From contig NZ_FNQO01000005.1 of NCBI RefSeq assembly GCF_900107725.1, positions 62,001 through 126,000 of the forward strand: 64,000 nucleotides of DNA. Reading direction: 5' to 3'. Below the pieces are notes generated by a model. The model saw only the letters and a program-made list of their open reading frames with translations. It had not been told where the DNA came from and did not search any database. The position numbers and the translations under genes are program-made. Origin of the DNA: Microbulbifer marinus. Its GTDB lineage: Bacteria; Pseudomonadota; Gammaproteobacteria; Pseudomonadales; Cellvibrionaceae. Numbering within the stretch: position 1 is the stretch's first letter; each line of letters starts with the position of its first letter. Shown here piece after piece: positions 18,585 through 28,081 of the stretch.

Positions 18585-19220
18585 TCAATTGCGCGCGCGC
18601 AGTATCAGCACGCCGCCCTGCTGTTCCATATCGACCCGGCTGAGAAAACTGTTACCCAGCAGGGTGATCTGGGGAAAATCGTCAGCGTGCACGGTGGCCT
18701 CGACATTGTGCAGTTTGATACCGCCAATGGTGACGCTGTCGAGATTCACCTTATAGGCGCGGGCAATGCCGTTGGCCGTCGACACGCGGATCGGCTGCGC
18801 ACGCTCCAGGTTCAGCCCCAGTCGACGCGCGGTGGGGTAATTGAACGCGATGCTGGTCGCACCAGTATCCACCATGATCGCCACGCTGCGGCCATTAACC
18901 CAGGCGTTGGTGCTGTAGTGACCACGGCCGTCCGGCTTCAGCCGCACCTCGGCGCGGCTGGCCTCCGCATAACTGGCGGCGACCGGAGCAGCGAGGGTCA
19001 GTTTCTGCTCGCGGCCATCGATCAGCACCCGCGCGTATTTGGTCGTGGCCTCGAGCAGTTTCACCCCTTCCGGGGTTTTCTGCCCGGCTTTCAGCAATCG
19101 CTGTTGGCCGTTGATCTCCAGCATCGCACTGTTGCCAAACAACCCTTTCAACTGTACTTGCTGCGCCACGGCGCCTATCGAAATGAAGAGACTCAGCGTG
19201 AACAGGAGAAAGTGGCGCAT
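18585..19220 (-). CDS. Retropepsin-like aspartic protease, exported (TIGR02281 type)
   Basis: A 211-residue protein with a signal peptide (ends near GAVAQ). The C-terminal half is a single retropepsin-type domain: IMVDTGATS with D118 as the catalytic residue, and the flap and hydrophobic motif LGNSFLSRVDM near the end. One-domain proteins like this act as dimers in the known families. The N-terminal part (LKGLFGNSAMLEINGQQRLLKAGQ) is the usual leader of this family and may be a regulatory or binding region. It lies 16 bases upstream of ribA and 9 bases after pgpA. Substrate unknown; probably periplasmic. Confidence 0.82.
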   Translation of the reverse strand: MRHFLLFTLSLFISIGAVAQQVQLKGLFGNSAMLEINGQQRLLKAGQKTPEGVKLLEATTKYARVLIDGREQKLTLAAPVAASYAEASRAEVRLKPDGRGHYSTNAWVNGRSVAIMVDTGATSIAFNYPTARRLGLNLERAQPIRVSTANGIARAYKVNLDSVTIGGIKLHNVEATVHADDFPQITLLGNSFLSRVDMEQQGGVLILRARN

Positions 19221-19229
19221 CGGTTATCC

Positions 19230-19718
19230 CTACCCAATAAAATGCGCGGTCAGCTGCAGAATCAGTGCCGCGTATCCGGCTGCCAGTATATCGTCGAGCA
19301 TAATTCCGACACCACTGTGCACCCGGCGGTCCGCCCAGCGGATCGGTTGCGGCTTGGCGATATCGAATATGCGGAAAAGCACAAAGCCGTACAGCGCCCA
19401 GCCCCAACCGGCCGGCGCCATAAACATGGTGAGCCAGTAACCCACCATCTCGTCCCAGACAATGCCACCGTGATCGTGCACGCCGAGCTTTTCCGCCGCC
19501 GCGCCGCACAGATAACAGCCCACCAGCGCCGCGGCGATGACGATCGCCATATACCAGGCGGGCGACAGTCCCTGCATCAGCCACCACAGCGGAATGGCCG
19601 CCAGAGTACCGAAAGTTCCCGGCGCCTTCGGCGACAAACCCGAACCAAAGCCGAAGGCCAGCATCATGGTGGGATCGCGTAACAACTGGCCGAAGGTGGG
19701 GTTTTCCATAGTCGCCAT
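19230..19718 (-). CDS. pgpA: Phosphatidylglycerophosphatase A
   Basis: An integral membrane phosphatase of 162 residues that converts phosphatidylglycerol phosphate to phosphatidylglycerol. Family marks are FGFGSGLSPKAPGTFGTL near the N-terminus, the WDEMVGYWLTM segment and the C-terminal DDILAAGYAAL, with four hydrophobic helices. The ATG at 19718 begins 5 bases after the thiL stop; a second ATG (MENPTFG) lies at 19709. No ribosome site is obvious, so coupling to thiL translation is likely. The frame continues upstream through thiL but that part is antisense-like shadow. Confidence 0.94.
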   Translation of the reverse strand: MATMENPTFGQLLRDPTMMLAFGFGSGLSPKAPGTFGTLAAIPLWWLMQGLSPAWYMAIVIAAALVGCYLCGAAAEKLGVHDHGGIVWDEMVGYWLTMFMAPAGWGWALYGFVLFRIFDIAKPQPIRWADRRVHSGVGIMLDDILAAGYAALILQLTAHFIG

Positions 19719-19722
19719 AATG

Positions 19723-20670
19723 TTAAAAATGTTCGTAGCCGGCAGCCTCGGGGAACCAGCGCTCGCCATCCAGCCAGGCGTGCACCTCGCCCTGCCCTTC
19801 GACAATGGTGCCGATACACACCGCATCCAGGCCGAGTTTTTCCAGAGTCGCAACCTGCTCCTGTGGCACAGTAAAGCACAGCTGGTAGTCATCGCCGCCG
19901 CTGGCGGCCAGCTCCAGTGCCCGCTCACCGGCCAGCTGCCGCGCCAGCGGCGCCACCGGCAGCGCGTGCAAGTCGATATCGGCGCTCACACCGCTTGCCG
20001 CGCAGATATGACCCAGATCGGCCAGCAGGCCGTCGGAAATATCCAGCGCGCTGCTGGCTATGTCACCGATGGCCGCGGCGGTCGCGAGCTGCGGCTCGGG
20101 GAAATAATAGGCCCGCTCTGCGGCGTCCCTATCAGGTTCACCGGCGAGCTTCTGGCCGAGTACCACCGGCAGTGCCGCCGCGGCGGCGCCGAGTTCACCA
20201 CTGACATAGACGGCATCGCCAATCCGCGCGCCATCCCGGCGCAGCGGTTTCACGCTGCTGCCGGTTACCTGAATGGTGATCGATAAAGGCCCGCAGGTGG
20301 TGTCGCCACCGACCAGCGATACACCGTAGGCTTTCGCCGTCTGCAGCAGGCCATCGGCAAATTTCTGCAGCCAGGCCGCATCACTATGCGGCAGCGTCAA
20401 AGCCAGGGTAAACCACAGGGGCTGCGCGTTCATCGCCGCCAGGTCGCTGAGATTGACCCGCAACGCACGCGCGGCGATGGCGGCCGGGTCGGCACTGGCC
20501 GGGAAGTGGCGGTCGGCCACCAGGGTATCCACCGAAGTGGCGAGCAAGGCGCCCGCCGGCGGTTGCAGCAGCGCACAGTCGTCACCGACCCCGAGTACCA
20601 CGCCCTCACCAATCGGCGCGTCGGCGAAGTAATCGCGGATGATTTCAAATTCGCCCGGAGCGCTCCGCAT
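19723..20670 (-). CDS. thiL: Thiamine-monophosphate kinase
   Basis: A 315-residue ATP-dependent kinase making thiamine diphosphate, the cofactor of Dxs among others. It shows the family N-terminus FEIIRDYFADAP, GVGDDCALL, the metal/ATP residues in SVDTLVADRHF, NLSDLAAMNAQP and VGGDTTCGPLSIT, and the late DISDGLLADLGHI motif. It sits between nusB (33-base gap) and pgpA in the conserved nusB-thiL-pgpA order of Gammaproteobacteria. Confidence 0.96.
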   Translation of the reverse strand: MRSAPGEFEIIRDYFADAPIGEGVVLGVGDDCALLQPPAGALLATSVDTLVADRHFPASADPAAIAARALRVNLSDLAAMNAQPLWFTLALTLPHSDAAWLQKFADGLLQTAKAYGVSLVGGDTTCGPLSITIQVTGSSVKPLRRDGARIGDAVYVSGELGAAAAALPVVLGQKLAGEPDRDAAERAYYFPEPQLATAAAIGDIASSALDISDGLLADLGHICAASGVSADIDLHALPVAPLARQLAGERALELAASGGDDYQLCFTVPQEQVATLEKLGLDAVCIGTIVEGQGEVHAWLDGERWFPEAAGYEHF

Positions 20671-20703
20671 ACGTGACTAGGCCTCAGCCGCCCTCACCCG
20701 CCG

Positions 20704-21144
20704 CTACTTCTTATCCGCGGCGACTTCCGCCGCGCGCAGGTCGGCGGCGGTTTTATCCAGGATGCCGTTGATAAATTTGTAGGCGTCAGTGGGGCCGAAT
20801 TTCTTTGCCAGCGCGACCGCTTCGTTGATCACCACCTTGTAGGGCACGTCGATACGGTTTTTCAGCTCGTAGGTGGACATGCGCAACAGCGCGCGGGATA
20901 CCGGATCCAGATCGTCGACATTGCGATCCAGGTGCGGCGTGAAGCCGGCTTCCACCTCATCGAGATTCTTCGCTACGCCGTGGAACAGATCGCGGAAATA
21001 AGGCACGTCCGTCTTGCTCATATCGTTGTCAGTCTGGAACTCAGCCTCGATCACATTCAGGCTGGCGCCAGCCATTTGCCACTGGTACAGCGCCTGCATG
21101 GCAAAGTGACGAGCCTTGCGGCGCGCGGATGCGGTTACGGTCAT
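20704..21144 (-). CDS. nusB: Transcription antitermination protein NusB
   Basis: A 146-residue all-helical RNA-binding protein that, with NusE, assembles antitermination complexes on rRNA leader boxA. The start TVTASARRKARHFAMQALYQWQ, the middle LDRNVDDLDPVSRALLRMSTYEL and the end VVINEAVALAKKFGPTDAYKFINGILDK are all typical. It follows ribH in the same direction but a 224-base gap with a structured element (21236-21347) lies between. Confidence 0.96.
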   Translation of the reverse strand: MTVTASARRKARHFAMQALYQWQMAGASLNVIEAEFQTDNDMSKTDVPYFRDLFHGVAKNLDEVEAGFTPHLDRNVDDLDPVSRALLRMSTYELKNRIDVPYKVVINEAVALAKKFGPTDAYKFINGILDKTAADLRAAEVAADKK

Positions 21145-21235
21145 TGTCTATTCCGATAATTACCCGGCAGGCGCGGCCCTGGCCGCTCCTGCCAATAAAT
21201 GAATCGCCCTAAGGGAACTCTGCAAAGCGTAGCGA

Positions 21236-21347
21236 GCGTGTGCCTGGTGGTGGCCGCCGGAGCGGAGGAAGCGGAGTGTACAAATCGTACATGAGCATTC
21301 CAACCGGGCTGGCGCACCTGCACCGCCGGACGCCGCCAGGCACACGC
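21236..21347 (+). repeat. Second long imperfect inverted repeat between nusB and ribH
   Basis: Arms of 25 bases (21236-21260 and 21323-21347) begin with a perfect 12-base match, GCGTGTGCCTGG to CCAGGCACACGC. Of the four later discrepancies, two are T facing G, that is wobble pairs on the plus strand. An inner TGTAC-AAATC-GTACA hairpin lies at 21277-21291. It resembles in size and plan the element at 17765-17873 although the sequence differs. The flanking genes run on the minus strand. Confidence 0.55.
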
Positions 21348-21368
21348 GCAGTAGCTTTCAGAGTTTCC

Positions 21369-21839
21369 TTAAATCTTGCCGAGCAGGGAAACCATCTCCA
21401 GCGCGGTTTCCGCCGCTTCACAGCCCTTGTTGCCGGCCTTGGTGCCGGAGCGCTCGATCGCCTGCTCGATAGAGTCCACGGTCAGCACGCCGAAGGTCAC
21501 CGGAATACCAGCGTTCAGCGACACCTGGGCCAGGCCCTTGGTACATTCGCCGGCGACGTATTCGAAGTGCGGGGTGCCGCCGCGGATCACTGCGCCCAGG
21601 GCGATGATCGCGTCGAACTTTTTGCTCTCCGCCAGCTTCTGCGCGGCCAGCGGGAACTCGAAAGCGCCCGGCGCATAGTAGATGGTGATGTCCTCATCCT
21701 TGATGCCCTTGCGGCGCAATGTGTCCAGGGCACCGTCTTTCAGGCTCTCGACTACGAAACTGTTCCAGCGGCTGACCAGCAGTGCGTACTTGCCTTTGCT
21801 GTTGACGAAATCGCCTTCGATGACTTGGATGTTGCTCAT
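21369..21839 (-). CDS. ribH: 6,7-dimethyl-8-ribityllumazine synthase
   Basis: A 156-residue subunit of lumazine synthase, the penultimate step of riboflavin synthesis. Marks are [27 protein letters not shown], the substrate motif [14 protein letters not shown] and [27 protein letters not shown] with the C-terminal helix. It is encoded 78 bases downstream of ribBX on the minus strand. Confidence 0.96.
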   Translation of the reverse strand: MSNIQVIEGDFVNSKGKYALLVSRWNSFVVESLKDGALDTLRRKGIKDEDITIYYAPGAFEFPLAAQKLAESKKFDAIIALGAVIRGGTPHFEYVAGECTKGLAQVSLNAGIPVTFGVLTVDSIEQAIERSGTKAGNKGCEAAETALEMVSLLGKI

Positions 21840-21917
21840 GATTTTTCCTTACTTAATCTTGCGAACTTCTGAAGCGCTTAGTGCGCGGATGCCACCAAGC
21901 GCACGGCCAGCCGCAAC

Positions 21918-23039
21918 TCAGGGTTTCGCCTCGTCAGCGTTCAGGTACTCTTCCACTTCCAGATCGAAACCGGAAATGGCACTGAATTTGAACGGCGCAC
22001 TCATCAGGCGCATTTTGCGCACCTTCAGGTCGCGCAGTATCTGCGAGCCGGTGCCTACCTGCTTGTAAACAAGATCCTGGCTGGGGCGCTGCTGCTTGCC
22101 GCTGATCAGCCAGTCGATGCTCTCTTCGATTTCCTCGGTGGTCTCGTTGTGACAGATCACAACCACCACGCCCTTGCCTTCTTCGGCGACTTTTTTCATC
22201 GCCCGGTGCAGCGTCCACGGCGCATATTTTTCATCAACGCGACGCAGTGTAAAAAGATCGCGTGTGGTACTGGCGACGTGCACGCGTACCAGCGTCGGCT
22301 CTTCCGGCTTCGGCTCGCCCATTACGAAGGCAAAGTGGCGCTCGCGGCGCGCCTTGTCCAGGTAGGTGCGCAGCTTGAATTCGCCATATTCGGTATGCAC
22401 CTTGCGCTCGTTGGTGCACTCGACCGTTTTCTCGTTCAGGGCGCGGTAATTGATCAGGTCGGCAATGGTGCCGATTTTCAGGTTGTGGGCCTTGGCAAAC
22501 TTTTCCAGGTCCGGGCGGCGCGCCATGGTGCCGTCTTCATTCATGATTTCGACGATCACCGCGGCCGGCTCGAATCCGGCCAGTCGCGCCAGGTCGCAAC
22601 CGGCCTCGGTATGGCCGGCGCGGCTCAGGACGCCGCCGGGCTGCGCCATGATCGGGAAGATATGGCCGGGCTGGACGATATCGCTGGGCTTGGCATTGCG
22701 CGCGACTGCCGCGCGTACGGTGCGCGCGCGATCGGCGGCGGAGATACCGGTGGTGACGCCTTCGGCCGCTTCGATGGAAACGGTGAAGTTGGTGCTGAAC
22801 TGGGCGCCGTTGTCGCGGGACATCAGCGGCAGGTCCAACTGCTCGCAGCGCTCCCGGGACATGGGCATGCAGATCAGGCCGCGGGCATGAGTGGCCATAA
22901 AGTTGATGTCCTCGGCGCGCACCTGCTCCGCGGCCATCACCAGGTCGCCCTCGTTCTCGCGGTCTTCGTCATCCATCAGGATCACCATCTTGCCCTGGCG
23001 GATATCGTCGATCAGTTCTTCAACCGTATTGAGTTCCAT
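21918..23039 (-). CDS. ribB: 3,4-dihydroxy-2-butanone-4-phosphate synthase with degenerate RibA-like domain (RibBX type)
   Basis: Residues 1-200 of 373 are a complete RibB domain (MDDEDRENEGDLVMAAE, THARGLICMP, GHIFPI, RAGHTEAGCDLARLAG), which makes the four-carbon unit of riboflavin from ribulose 5-phosphate. The C-terminal part aligns with GTP cyclohydrolase II at its edges (HTEYGEFKLRTYLD, LVRVHVASTT) but lacks the zinc cysteines: where RibA has SECLTGD...LRCDCG this protein reads VASTTRDLFTLRRVD, and the RQEGRGIGL motif is also missing. Such hybrid proteins without cyclohydrolase activity are known (RibBX). The real RibA is encoded at 17960-18568. Often annotated as bifunctional ribBA. 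Confidence 0.92.
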   Translation of the reverse strand: MELNTVEELIDDIRQGKMVILMDDEDRENEGDLVMAAEQVRAEDINFMATHARGLICMPMSRERCEQLDLPLMSRDNGAQFSTNFTVSIEAAEGVTTGISAADRARTVRAAVARNAKPSDIVQPGHIFPIMAQPGGVLSRAGHTEAGCDLARLAGFEPAAVIVEIMNEDGTMARRPDLEKFAKAHNLKIGTIADLINYRALNEKTVECTNERKVHTEYGEFKLRTYLDKARRERHFAFVMGEPKPEEPTLVRVHVASTTRDLFTLRRVDEKYAPWTLHRAMKKVAEEGKGVVVVICHNETTEEIEESIDWLISGKQQRPSQDLVYKQVGTGSQILRDLKVRKMRLMSAPFKFSAISGFDLEVEEYLNADEAKP

Positions 23040-23114
23040 AAATCTCTCTAAATCGTGATTCGTGGTCTTGCTTCAAGCCCGCGTCGGCCCGCTCAAAGCC
23101 ATTCTTGATGCCGG

Positions 23115-23777
23115 TTAACCCCGGTGGAAACCGTGCTTGGCAAGGAATTCCACCGTGAGGCCACCGCTTTCCGGCTTGGCCGCCGCATCGCCGAGCAGCA
23201 ACCGCTCAAGGTAACGCGCGATCAGATCCACTTCCAGATTGACGCGGGTTCCGGCACGGTAGCTATCCATCACCGTTTCCTGCAGCGTGTGCGGCACTAT
23301 GGTCAGCTCGAACTCGGCGCCGTCCACCGCATTGACGGTGAGGCTGGTGCCGTCGACGGTAATCGAGCCCTTATGGGCGATATATTTGGCCAGGTTGTCC
23401 GGTGCGCGCAGGCGGAAGCGCTCGGCGCGTGCCTCGGACTTGCGCCACACCACTTCGCCGATGCCGTCGACGTGGCCACTGACAATGTGGCCGCCGAGGC
23501 GAGTCTGCGGTGTCAGCGCCTTTTCCAGATTCACTCGGTCACCGAGCTTCCAGCCGCCGACCGTCGCCACCGCCAGCGTCTCTGCCGACACGTCGGCCCA
23601 GTAGCCGTCGCCGGGCAGGTCCACCACCGTCAGGCAGACGCCGTTGGTGGCGATGCTGTCGCCGAGCTGCACATCGGCCAGGTCCAGCTTGCCGGTCTTG
23701 ACCCGCACCCGCAGGTCGCCGCCCTTGGGCTGCAGTTCGGCGATTTCGCCAATAGCTTCAATAATTCCCGTAAACAC
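23115..23777 (-). CDS. ribE: Riboflavin synthase, alpha chain
   Basis: A 220-residue enzyme that dismutates two lumazine molecules into riboflavin. Two internal lumazine-binding barrels are evident: the first starts at MFTGIIEAIGEI with GDSIATNGVCLTV, the second at LGGHIVSGHVDGIGEV with GSITVDGTSLTVNAV. The family-typical MFTGI start fixes the ATG. It lies 15 bases after ribD in the same direction. Confidence 0.96.
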   Translation of the reverse strand: MFTGIIEAIGEIAELQPKGGDLRVRVKTGKLDLADVQLGDSIATNGVCLTVVDLPGDGYWADVSAETLAVATVGGWKLGDRVNLEKALTPQTRLGGHIVSGHVDGIGEVVWRKSEARAERFRLRAPDNLAKYIAHKGSITVDGTSLTVNAVDGAEFELTIVPHTLQETVMDSYRAGTRVNLEVDLIARYLERLLLGDAAAKPESGGLTVEFLAKHGFHRG

Positions 23778-23792
23778 CAGCGGCCCTCAGTG

Positions 23793-24938
23793 CTATCTCT
23801 CTATATCTGTCGTCGCGGTAATGCGCCAGTCGTGGCCGACGGCACGCATATCGGTAATGGTAATCGGCAATACCGAGCCCATACGCTCGATCGGCAGTTC
23901 AAACAGCGGCCTGGCGGTACTGCCCAGCAATTTCGGCGCCACATAGACGATTAGTTCGTCCACATGGCCGCGATACAGGAACTCACCGGACAGGGTGGCG
24001 CCACTCTCCACCAACACCTCGTTGCACTGGCGCCGCGCCAGTTCCTCAAGCAGTGCCTGCAGGTCCACGCGGCCATCCTTGTCTGCCGGCAGCACCAGCA
24101 CTTCGGCACCAGCCTGCTCCAGGCGCTCGCGGCGCGACAAATCGGCCCGGTCGGTGGTGCACACCAATGTTGGGGCGTCACCCTGCAATATAAAGGCCTT
24201 GGGGGAGGTGCGCAGTTTGCTGTCGACAATCACCCGCAGCGGCTGCACCTCGGCGGCCTGTTCGGCGGACAGCAGCTCCAGCGCCATCTCGTCGGCGCGC
24301 ACATTCAGATTCGGATTGTCGAAACGCACAGTCTCGACCCCGGTGACTATCGCGCAGCTGCGCGCGCGCAACCGCTGCACGTCGGCGCGCGCCGCGGGGC
24401 CTGTCACCCACTTGGACTCGCCGCTGGCCATGGCGGTGCGACCGTCCAGGCTCATCGCCGACTTGCTGCGCACCAGCGGCAGACCCAGGGTCATGCGCTT
24501 GATAAAGCCGGGATTCAGCGCGCGGCACTGTTCTTCCAGCAGCGGCCCTTCCACGTCGATACCCGCATCGCGCAGCTTCTGCAGCCCCTCGCCACTCACC
24601 GATGGGTTCGGGTCCTGCATGCCGTAGACGACCTTCCCGACGCCCGCCTCGATCAGGGCGTCGGCGCAGGGGCCGGTCTTGCCGGTATGGCTGCAGGGTT
24701 CCAGCGTCACATAAACGGTGGCGCCGCGGGCGCGTGGGCCGGCGTCGGCCAGCGCCTCGATCTCCGCGTGCGGCAGGCCGGCGCGCCTATGCCAGCCCTC
24801 GCCGACGATCTCGCCGGCGCTGTCGGTAATGACGCAGCCGACGCGCGGATTGGGCATGGTGGTATAGAGGCCGCGTTCCGCTAGCTGGATCGCGCGCGCC
24901 ATCAGCGCCTGGGCGCTTGTTTCCGCCGCTGCCGTCAT
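23793..24938 (-). CDS. ribD: Bifunctional diaminohydroxyphosphoribosylaminopyrimidine deaminase / reductase
   Basis: A 381-residue two-domain enzyme for the second and third steps of riboflavin synthesis. The N-terminal deaminase has the zinc site H57-A-E59 and P81-C82 ... C91 in [13 protein letters not shown]. The C-terminal reductase (from about residue 150) has [16 protein letters not shown] and, near the end, [12 protein letters not shown]. The ATG overlaps the nrdR stop (ATGA), so the two genes are translationally coupled. Confidence 0.96.
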   Translation of the reverse strand: MTAAAETSAQALMARAIQLAERGLYTTMPNPRVGCVITDSAGEIVGEGWHRRAGLPHAEIEALADAGPRARGATVYVTLEPCSHTGKTGPCADALIEAGVGKVVYGMQDPNPSVSGEGLQKLRDAGIDVEGPLLEEQCRALNPGFIKRMTLGLPLVRSKSAMSLDGRTAMASGESKWVTGPAARADVQRLRARSCAIVTGVETVRFDNPNLNVRADEMALELLSAEQAAEVQPLRVIVDSKLRTSPKAFILQGDAPTLVCTTDRADLSRRERLEQAGAEVLVLPADKDGRVDLQALLEELARRQCNEVLVESGATLSGEFLYRGHVDELIVYVAPKLLGSTARPLFELPIERMGSVLPITITDMRAVGHDWRITATTDIER

Positions 24939-25402
24939 TCCGTTTCCGTCCCCTTGCTGGTCAAGCGCTCGATTTCCTCGCTGAACTCGCTGACGTCCTC
25001 GAAACGCCGGTACACAGACGCGAAACGCACATAGGCCACCTGATCCAGTTCGCGCAGCTGCTCCATCACCAGTTCGCCGATGGCACGGGCCGGCAGCTCG
25101 CGCTCGCCGGTGGCCTGCAGGGCGTGCTTGATCTGGGACACCGCGGATTCCACCCGTTCGGTACTGACCGGCCGCTTTTCCACCGCGCGCTGAATACCGG
25201 CGCGCAGCTTGTCCTCGTTGAAGGGTTCGCGCTGGCCGTTTTGCTTGATCACCCGCGGCAATAGCAGTTCGGCGGTTTCAAAAGTGGTGAAGCGCTCGTG
25301 GCACTCGAGACACTCGCGCCGGCGGCGCACCTGGTCGCCTTCGGCCACCAAGCGGGAATCGACGACTTTGGTTTCTTCTGCGCTGCAGAAAGGACAGTGC
25401 AT
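24935..25402 (-). CDS. nrdR: Transcriptional repressor NrdR
   Basis: A 155-residue repressor of ribonucleotide reductase genes that senses ATP/dATP. The N-terminal zinc ribbon has C3, C6, C31 and C34 (MHCPFC and ECLEC); the ATP-cone follows ([20 protein letters not shown] ... [19 protein letters not shown]). The start at 25402 is set by the MHCPFC N-terminus; the longer open frame upstream is not conserved. It is the first gene of the riboflavin block, overlapping ribD by 4 bases, an order seen widely in Proteobacteria. Confidence 0.96.
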   Translation of the reverse strand: MHCPFCSAEETKVVDSRLVAEGDQVRRRRECLECHERFTTFETAELLLPRVIKQNGQREPFNEDKLRAGIQRAVEKRPVSTERVESAVSQIKHALQATGERELPARAIGELVMEQLRELDQVAYVRFASVYRRFEDVSEFSEEIERLTSKGTETE

Positions 25403-25714
25403 GGAGGATTGGCCCTGGGGGTATGAAAATGGGCCGCAGTTTACCACAGCCGCTCCGACGGTGCGGCTGTGACGCCGAGCCCAGAGCCTTTCGCGGTCGA
25501 TGATGCGGGTCCAGAGCTTCTGGCGCAGGGTCGGCGTGTTGGCCTGCGTGGCTGCCGGCCCGACCAAAAACCGAAACAGCACTCAACTTTAGCAAAGGTG
25601 TCTGCAAAACAGACTCGGCACTGAGGAGTCCAACGGCGCGAAGGAGAAAACGCGTGCGGCAGATACAAAAAAGCGGCTCAATGGAGCCGCTTTTGTCTGC
25701 CTACTGTCAGCTGA
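25403..25714. other. Intergenic stretch between glyA and nrdR
   Basis: About 310 bases holding the glyA terminator at 25671-25692 and presumably the nrdR promoter. No gene, riboswitch or obvious operator is recognised. Confidence 0.5.
25671..25692 (-). terminator. Rho-independent terminator after glyA
   Basis: GCGGCTC/GAGCCGC stem around AATG, followed on the minus strand by TTTTTTG, about 25 bases after the glyA stop. Confidence 0.9.
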
Positions 25715-26980
25715 TCAGCCTTTGTAGACCGGGTACTGGGCACAGATATCCAGCACCTTCTGCTTCACCTCGGCGATGGTCGACTCGGCGTCGCCCTTCT
25801 CCAGCGCATCCAGCACGTCACAGATCCAGTGGGTCAGCTGCTGGGTTTCCTTGACGCCGAAACCGCGGGTGGTGATCGCCGGGGTGCCGACGCGCAGACC
25901 GCTGGTGATAAACGGCGAGCGCGGGTCGTTGGGGACCGCGTTCTTGTTCACGGTGATGTTGGCGTTGCCGAGGGCCTCGTCCGCATCCTTACCGGTGTAC
26001 TCCTTGCCGATCAGGTCCACCAGCATCAGGTGGTCGTCGGTGCCACCGGAGACGATATTGATACCGCGATCCAGGAAGGTCTCGGCCATGGCGCGGGCGT
26101 TTTCCACCACCTTCTTCTGGTAGGCCTTGTACTCGGGGCTCATGGCTTCCTTGAAGGAAACCGCCTTGGCCGCGATGACGTGCATCAGCGGGCCGCCCTG
26201 ACCACCGGGGAATACAGCACTGTTGAGCTTCTTCTCGATCTCTTCGTTGGCCTTGGCGAGGATGATGCCACCGCGCGGACCGCGCAGGGTTTTGTGGGTG
26301 GTGGAAGTCACCACGTCGGCGTGGGGAATCGGCGTCGGGTATTCACCGGCGGCCACCAGGCCGGCCACGTGGGCCATGTCGACGAACAGGTAAGCACCCA
26401 CCTTGTCGGCGATCTCGCGGAAACGCGCCCAGTCCATCACGCGGCTGTAGGCGGAGAAGCCGGCAACGATCATCTTCGGCTTGTGCTCCAGCGCCAGGCG
26501 CTCCACTTCCTCGTAGTCCACTTCGCCGGTTTCCGGATTCAGGCCGTACTGCACCGCGTTGTAGATCTTGCCGGAGAAATTGACCCGCGCACCGTGGGTC
26601 AGGTGACCACCGTGGGCCAGGCTCATGCCCAGCACGGTATCGCCCGGGGCACACAGCGCCTGATAGACGGCGGCGTTGGCCTGGGAGCCCGAGTGCGGCT
26701 GCACGTTGGCGTAGTCGGCACCAAACAGTTTCTTGGCTCGCTCGATGGCCAGGGTTTCCACCTTGTCCACGTATTCACAGCCGCCGTAGTAGCGCTTGCC
26801 CGGGTAGCCTTCCGCGTACTTGTTGGTCAGGCTGCTGCCCTGAGCCTGCATCACCAGCGGACTGGTGTAGTTCTCGGAGGCAATCAGCTCGATGTGCTCT
26901 TCCTGGCGGCGATCCTCCTCCTGAATGGCTTCCCAGATATCCGGGTCGTAGGAGGCAAGTGTGACTGATGAATCAAACAT
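25715..26980 (-). CDS. glyA: Serine hydroxymethyltransferase
   Basis: A 421-residue PLP enzyme converting serine and tetrahydrofolate to glycine and 5,10-methylene-tetrahydrofolate. It has the family N-terminus ([29 protein letters not shown]), the GGHLTHG motif, [16 protein letters not shown], the PLP lysine K230 in [12 protein letters not shown] and the C-terminal [16 protein letters not shown]. It has its own terminator, and a 310-base gap separates it from nrdR. Confidence 0.97.
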   Translation of the reverse strand: MFDSSVTLASYDPDIWEAIQEEDRRQEEHIELIASENYTSPLVMQAQGSSLTNKYAEGYPGKRYYGGCEYVDKVETLAIERAKKLFGADYANVQPHSGSQANAAVYQALCAPGDTVLGMSLAHGGHLTHGARVNFSGKIYNAVQYGLNPETGEVDYEEVERLALEHKPKMIVAGFSAYSRVMDWARFREIADKVGAYLFVDMAHVAGLVAAGEYPTPIPHADVVTSTTHKTLRGPRGGIILAKANEEIEKKLNSAVFPGGQGGPLMHVIAAKAVSFKEAMSPEYKAYQKKVVENARAMAETFLDRGINIVSGGTDDHLMLVDLIGKEYTGKDADEALGNANITVNKNAVPNDPRSPFITSGLRVGTPAITTRGFGVKETQQLTHWICDVLDALEKGDAESTIAEVKQKVLDICAQYPVYKG

Positions 26981-27123
26981 GGTGTTCCCTCGGTAATGCG
27001 GGCTGAGTAGAGACTCGGTGAAACTATAGAAAGGCGCGCATTGTACACCAAGGAAATATGGCCTGCGCAGATATGACGACGCGGTCAGAAGACCGCGTCG
27101 CGAGGGAGGAGATTTAAGGACTC

Positions 27124-27612
27124 TTAGAAGTTCAGAGTCACGGTACCGGACCAGAAGCCGATATCTTCCTCGATCACGGTGTATTCCAGCTCGACGTTGG
27201 TGTTAGGGCTATAATTGAAACCCACGCCGGCGCCGAGGGAGATGCCGGTATCGTCTTCACTGAAACGACCGACGGATACGTCTTCGTACAGCACGCCGAG
27301 ACGGCCTTTGAAGTAGAGGTCACCGTAGGACCGGTAGGTGCCGTAGCCGGCCAGTGTCTGCACGTCCACGTCCACATCACCGTCGAAGACATCCGCTTCG
27401 CCACTGATCAGCGAGTTGGTGTACTCAGCCTCAAAGCCCCAGCCGGACGGCAGGGTATAGCCGCCGCGCAGGCCCACGTTCAGCGGGCTGTCGACATTGC
27501 GCTGGTCTATGTCCATCAGGCCAACGGTTGCACCCCAGTAGCCGCCTTCGGCCGAGGCGGCAGAAGAACAAACCAGCGCCAGTGCAGCTACACCTTTTGC
27601 AATCTTACGCAT
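27124..27612 (-). CDS. Small outer-membrane beta-barrel protein
   Basis: A 162-residue protein with a signal peptide ([21 protein letters not shown]) and alternating hydrophobic strands typical of an eight-stranded porin-like or OmpA-like barrel; the last residue is a phenylalanine (GTVTLNF), the usual assembly signal for the outer membrane. It contains acidic loops ([10 protein letters not shown]). An inverted repeat at 27077-27100 lies after the stop but has no T run. Function unknown; neighbours give no clue. Confidence 0.75.
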   Translation of the reverse strand: MRKIAKGVAALALVCSSAASAEGGYWGATVGLMDIDQRNVDSPLNVGLRGGYTLPSGWGFEAEYTNSLISGEADVFDGDVDVDVQTLAGYGTYRSYGDLYFKGRLGVLYEDVSVGRFSEDDTGISLGAGVGFNYSPNTNVELEYTVIEEDIGFWSGTVTLNF

Positions 27613-28081
27613 AGGAAATCCCCAATATTGTTGTTCCCAGAATTGGTTGCGCGGATTTTAACCGCCTTGTTACCCGCCGAACAGTTACCGGATCACAGAA
27701 GTGGGAGGTAATCGCCGCAGGGCCACTTGTGACAATTGCTGCCAAGCATTTGTTCCGTCGCGACAATTCCAGGCATCTTTTCTCCTTCCTGCGCAATTGG
27801 CGACCGCCCCGTCATGTCAGGCGGCGCTCGTCGCGGCGCGGCCAGTAAAATGTGGACCGCCCCACGGCAACCACCAGTCCGGCGACCTCCGGCAGTGAGC
27901 GGCTTCACCGCGACGGGCGCAGGATTGATCCAGACGATGACTGCTGCTCCGGAATCCGCCACCTCCGCAGCGCCGAATCCCACCCGCAATCACCCAATAG
28001 CGCAGCGGCTTGATCCATATCAAGCCGCCCCGTTCCGCCCCGACAACAATGACCCTATCGGTAAATCGAAGGAGGTATGGA
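27613..28081. other. Intergenic region upstream of the hemerythrin gene
   Basis: About 470 bases between divergent genes. The only recognisable site is the Fnr box at 28010-28023. Open frames here lack support. Confidence 0.5.
28010..28023 (+). promoter_or_regulatory. Fnr/Anr box upstream of the hemerythrin gene
   Basis: TTGATCCATATCAA is a full match to the TTGAT-N4-ATCAA consensus. Its centre is about 65 bases before the hemerythrin start, a place fitting activation from about -40. The regulator is probably the Fnr-like protein encoded at 29282-30037. Confidence 0.85.

Noticed and set aside
23040-23114. FMN riboswitch before ribBX
   Set aside because: The gap is only about 75 bases and none of the conserved RFN blocks is seen; no RFN element was found elsewhere in the block either.
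25829-26968. A 379-codon plus-strand open frame
   Set aside because: Antisense to glyA, which is certain. Its Val/His/Gly bias reflects the complement.
27077-27100. Terminator after the small barrel protein
   Set aside because: CGACGCGGTC/GACCGCGTCG is a perfect stem but has no T run on the relevant strand; not called as a terminator.
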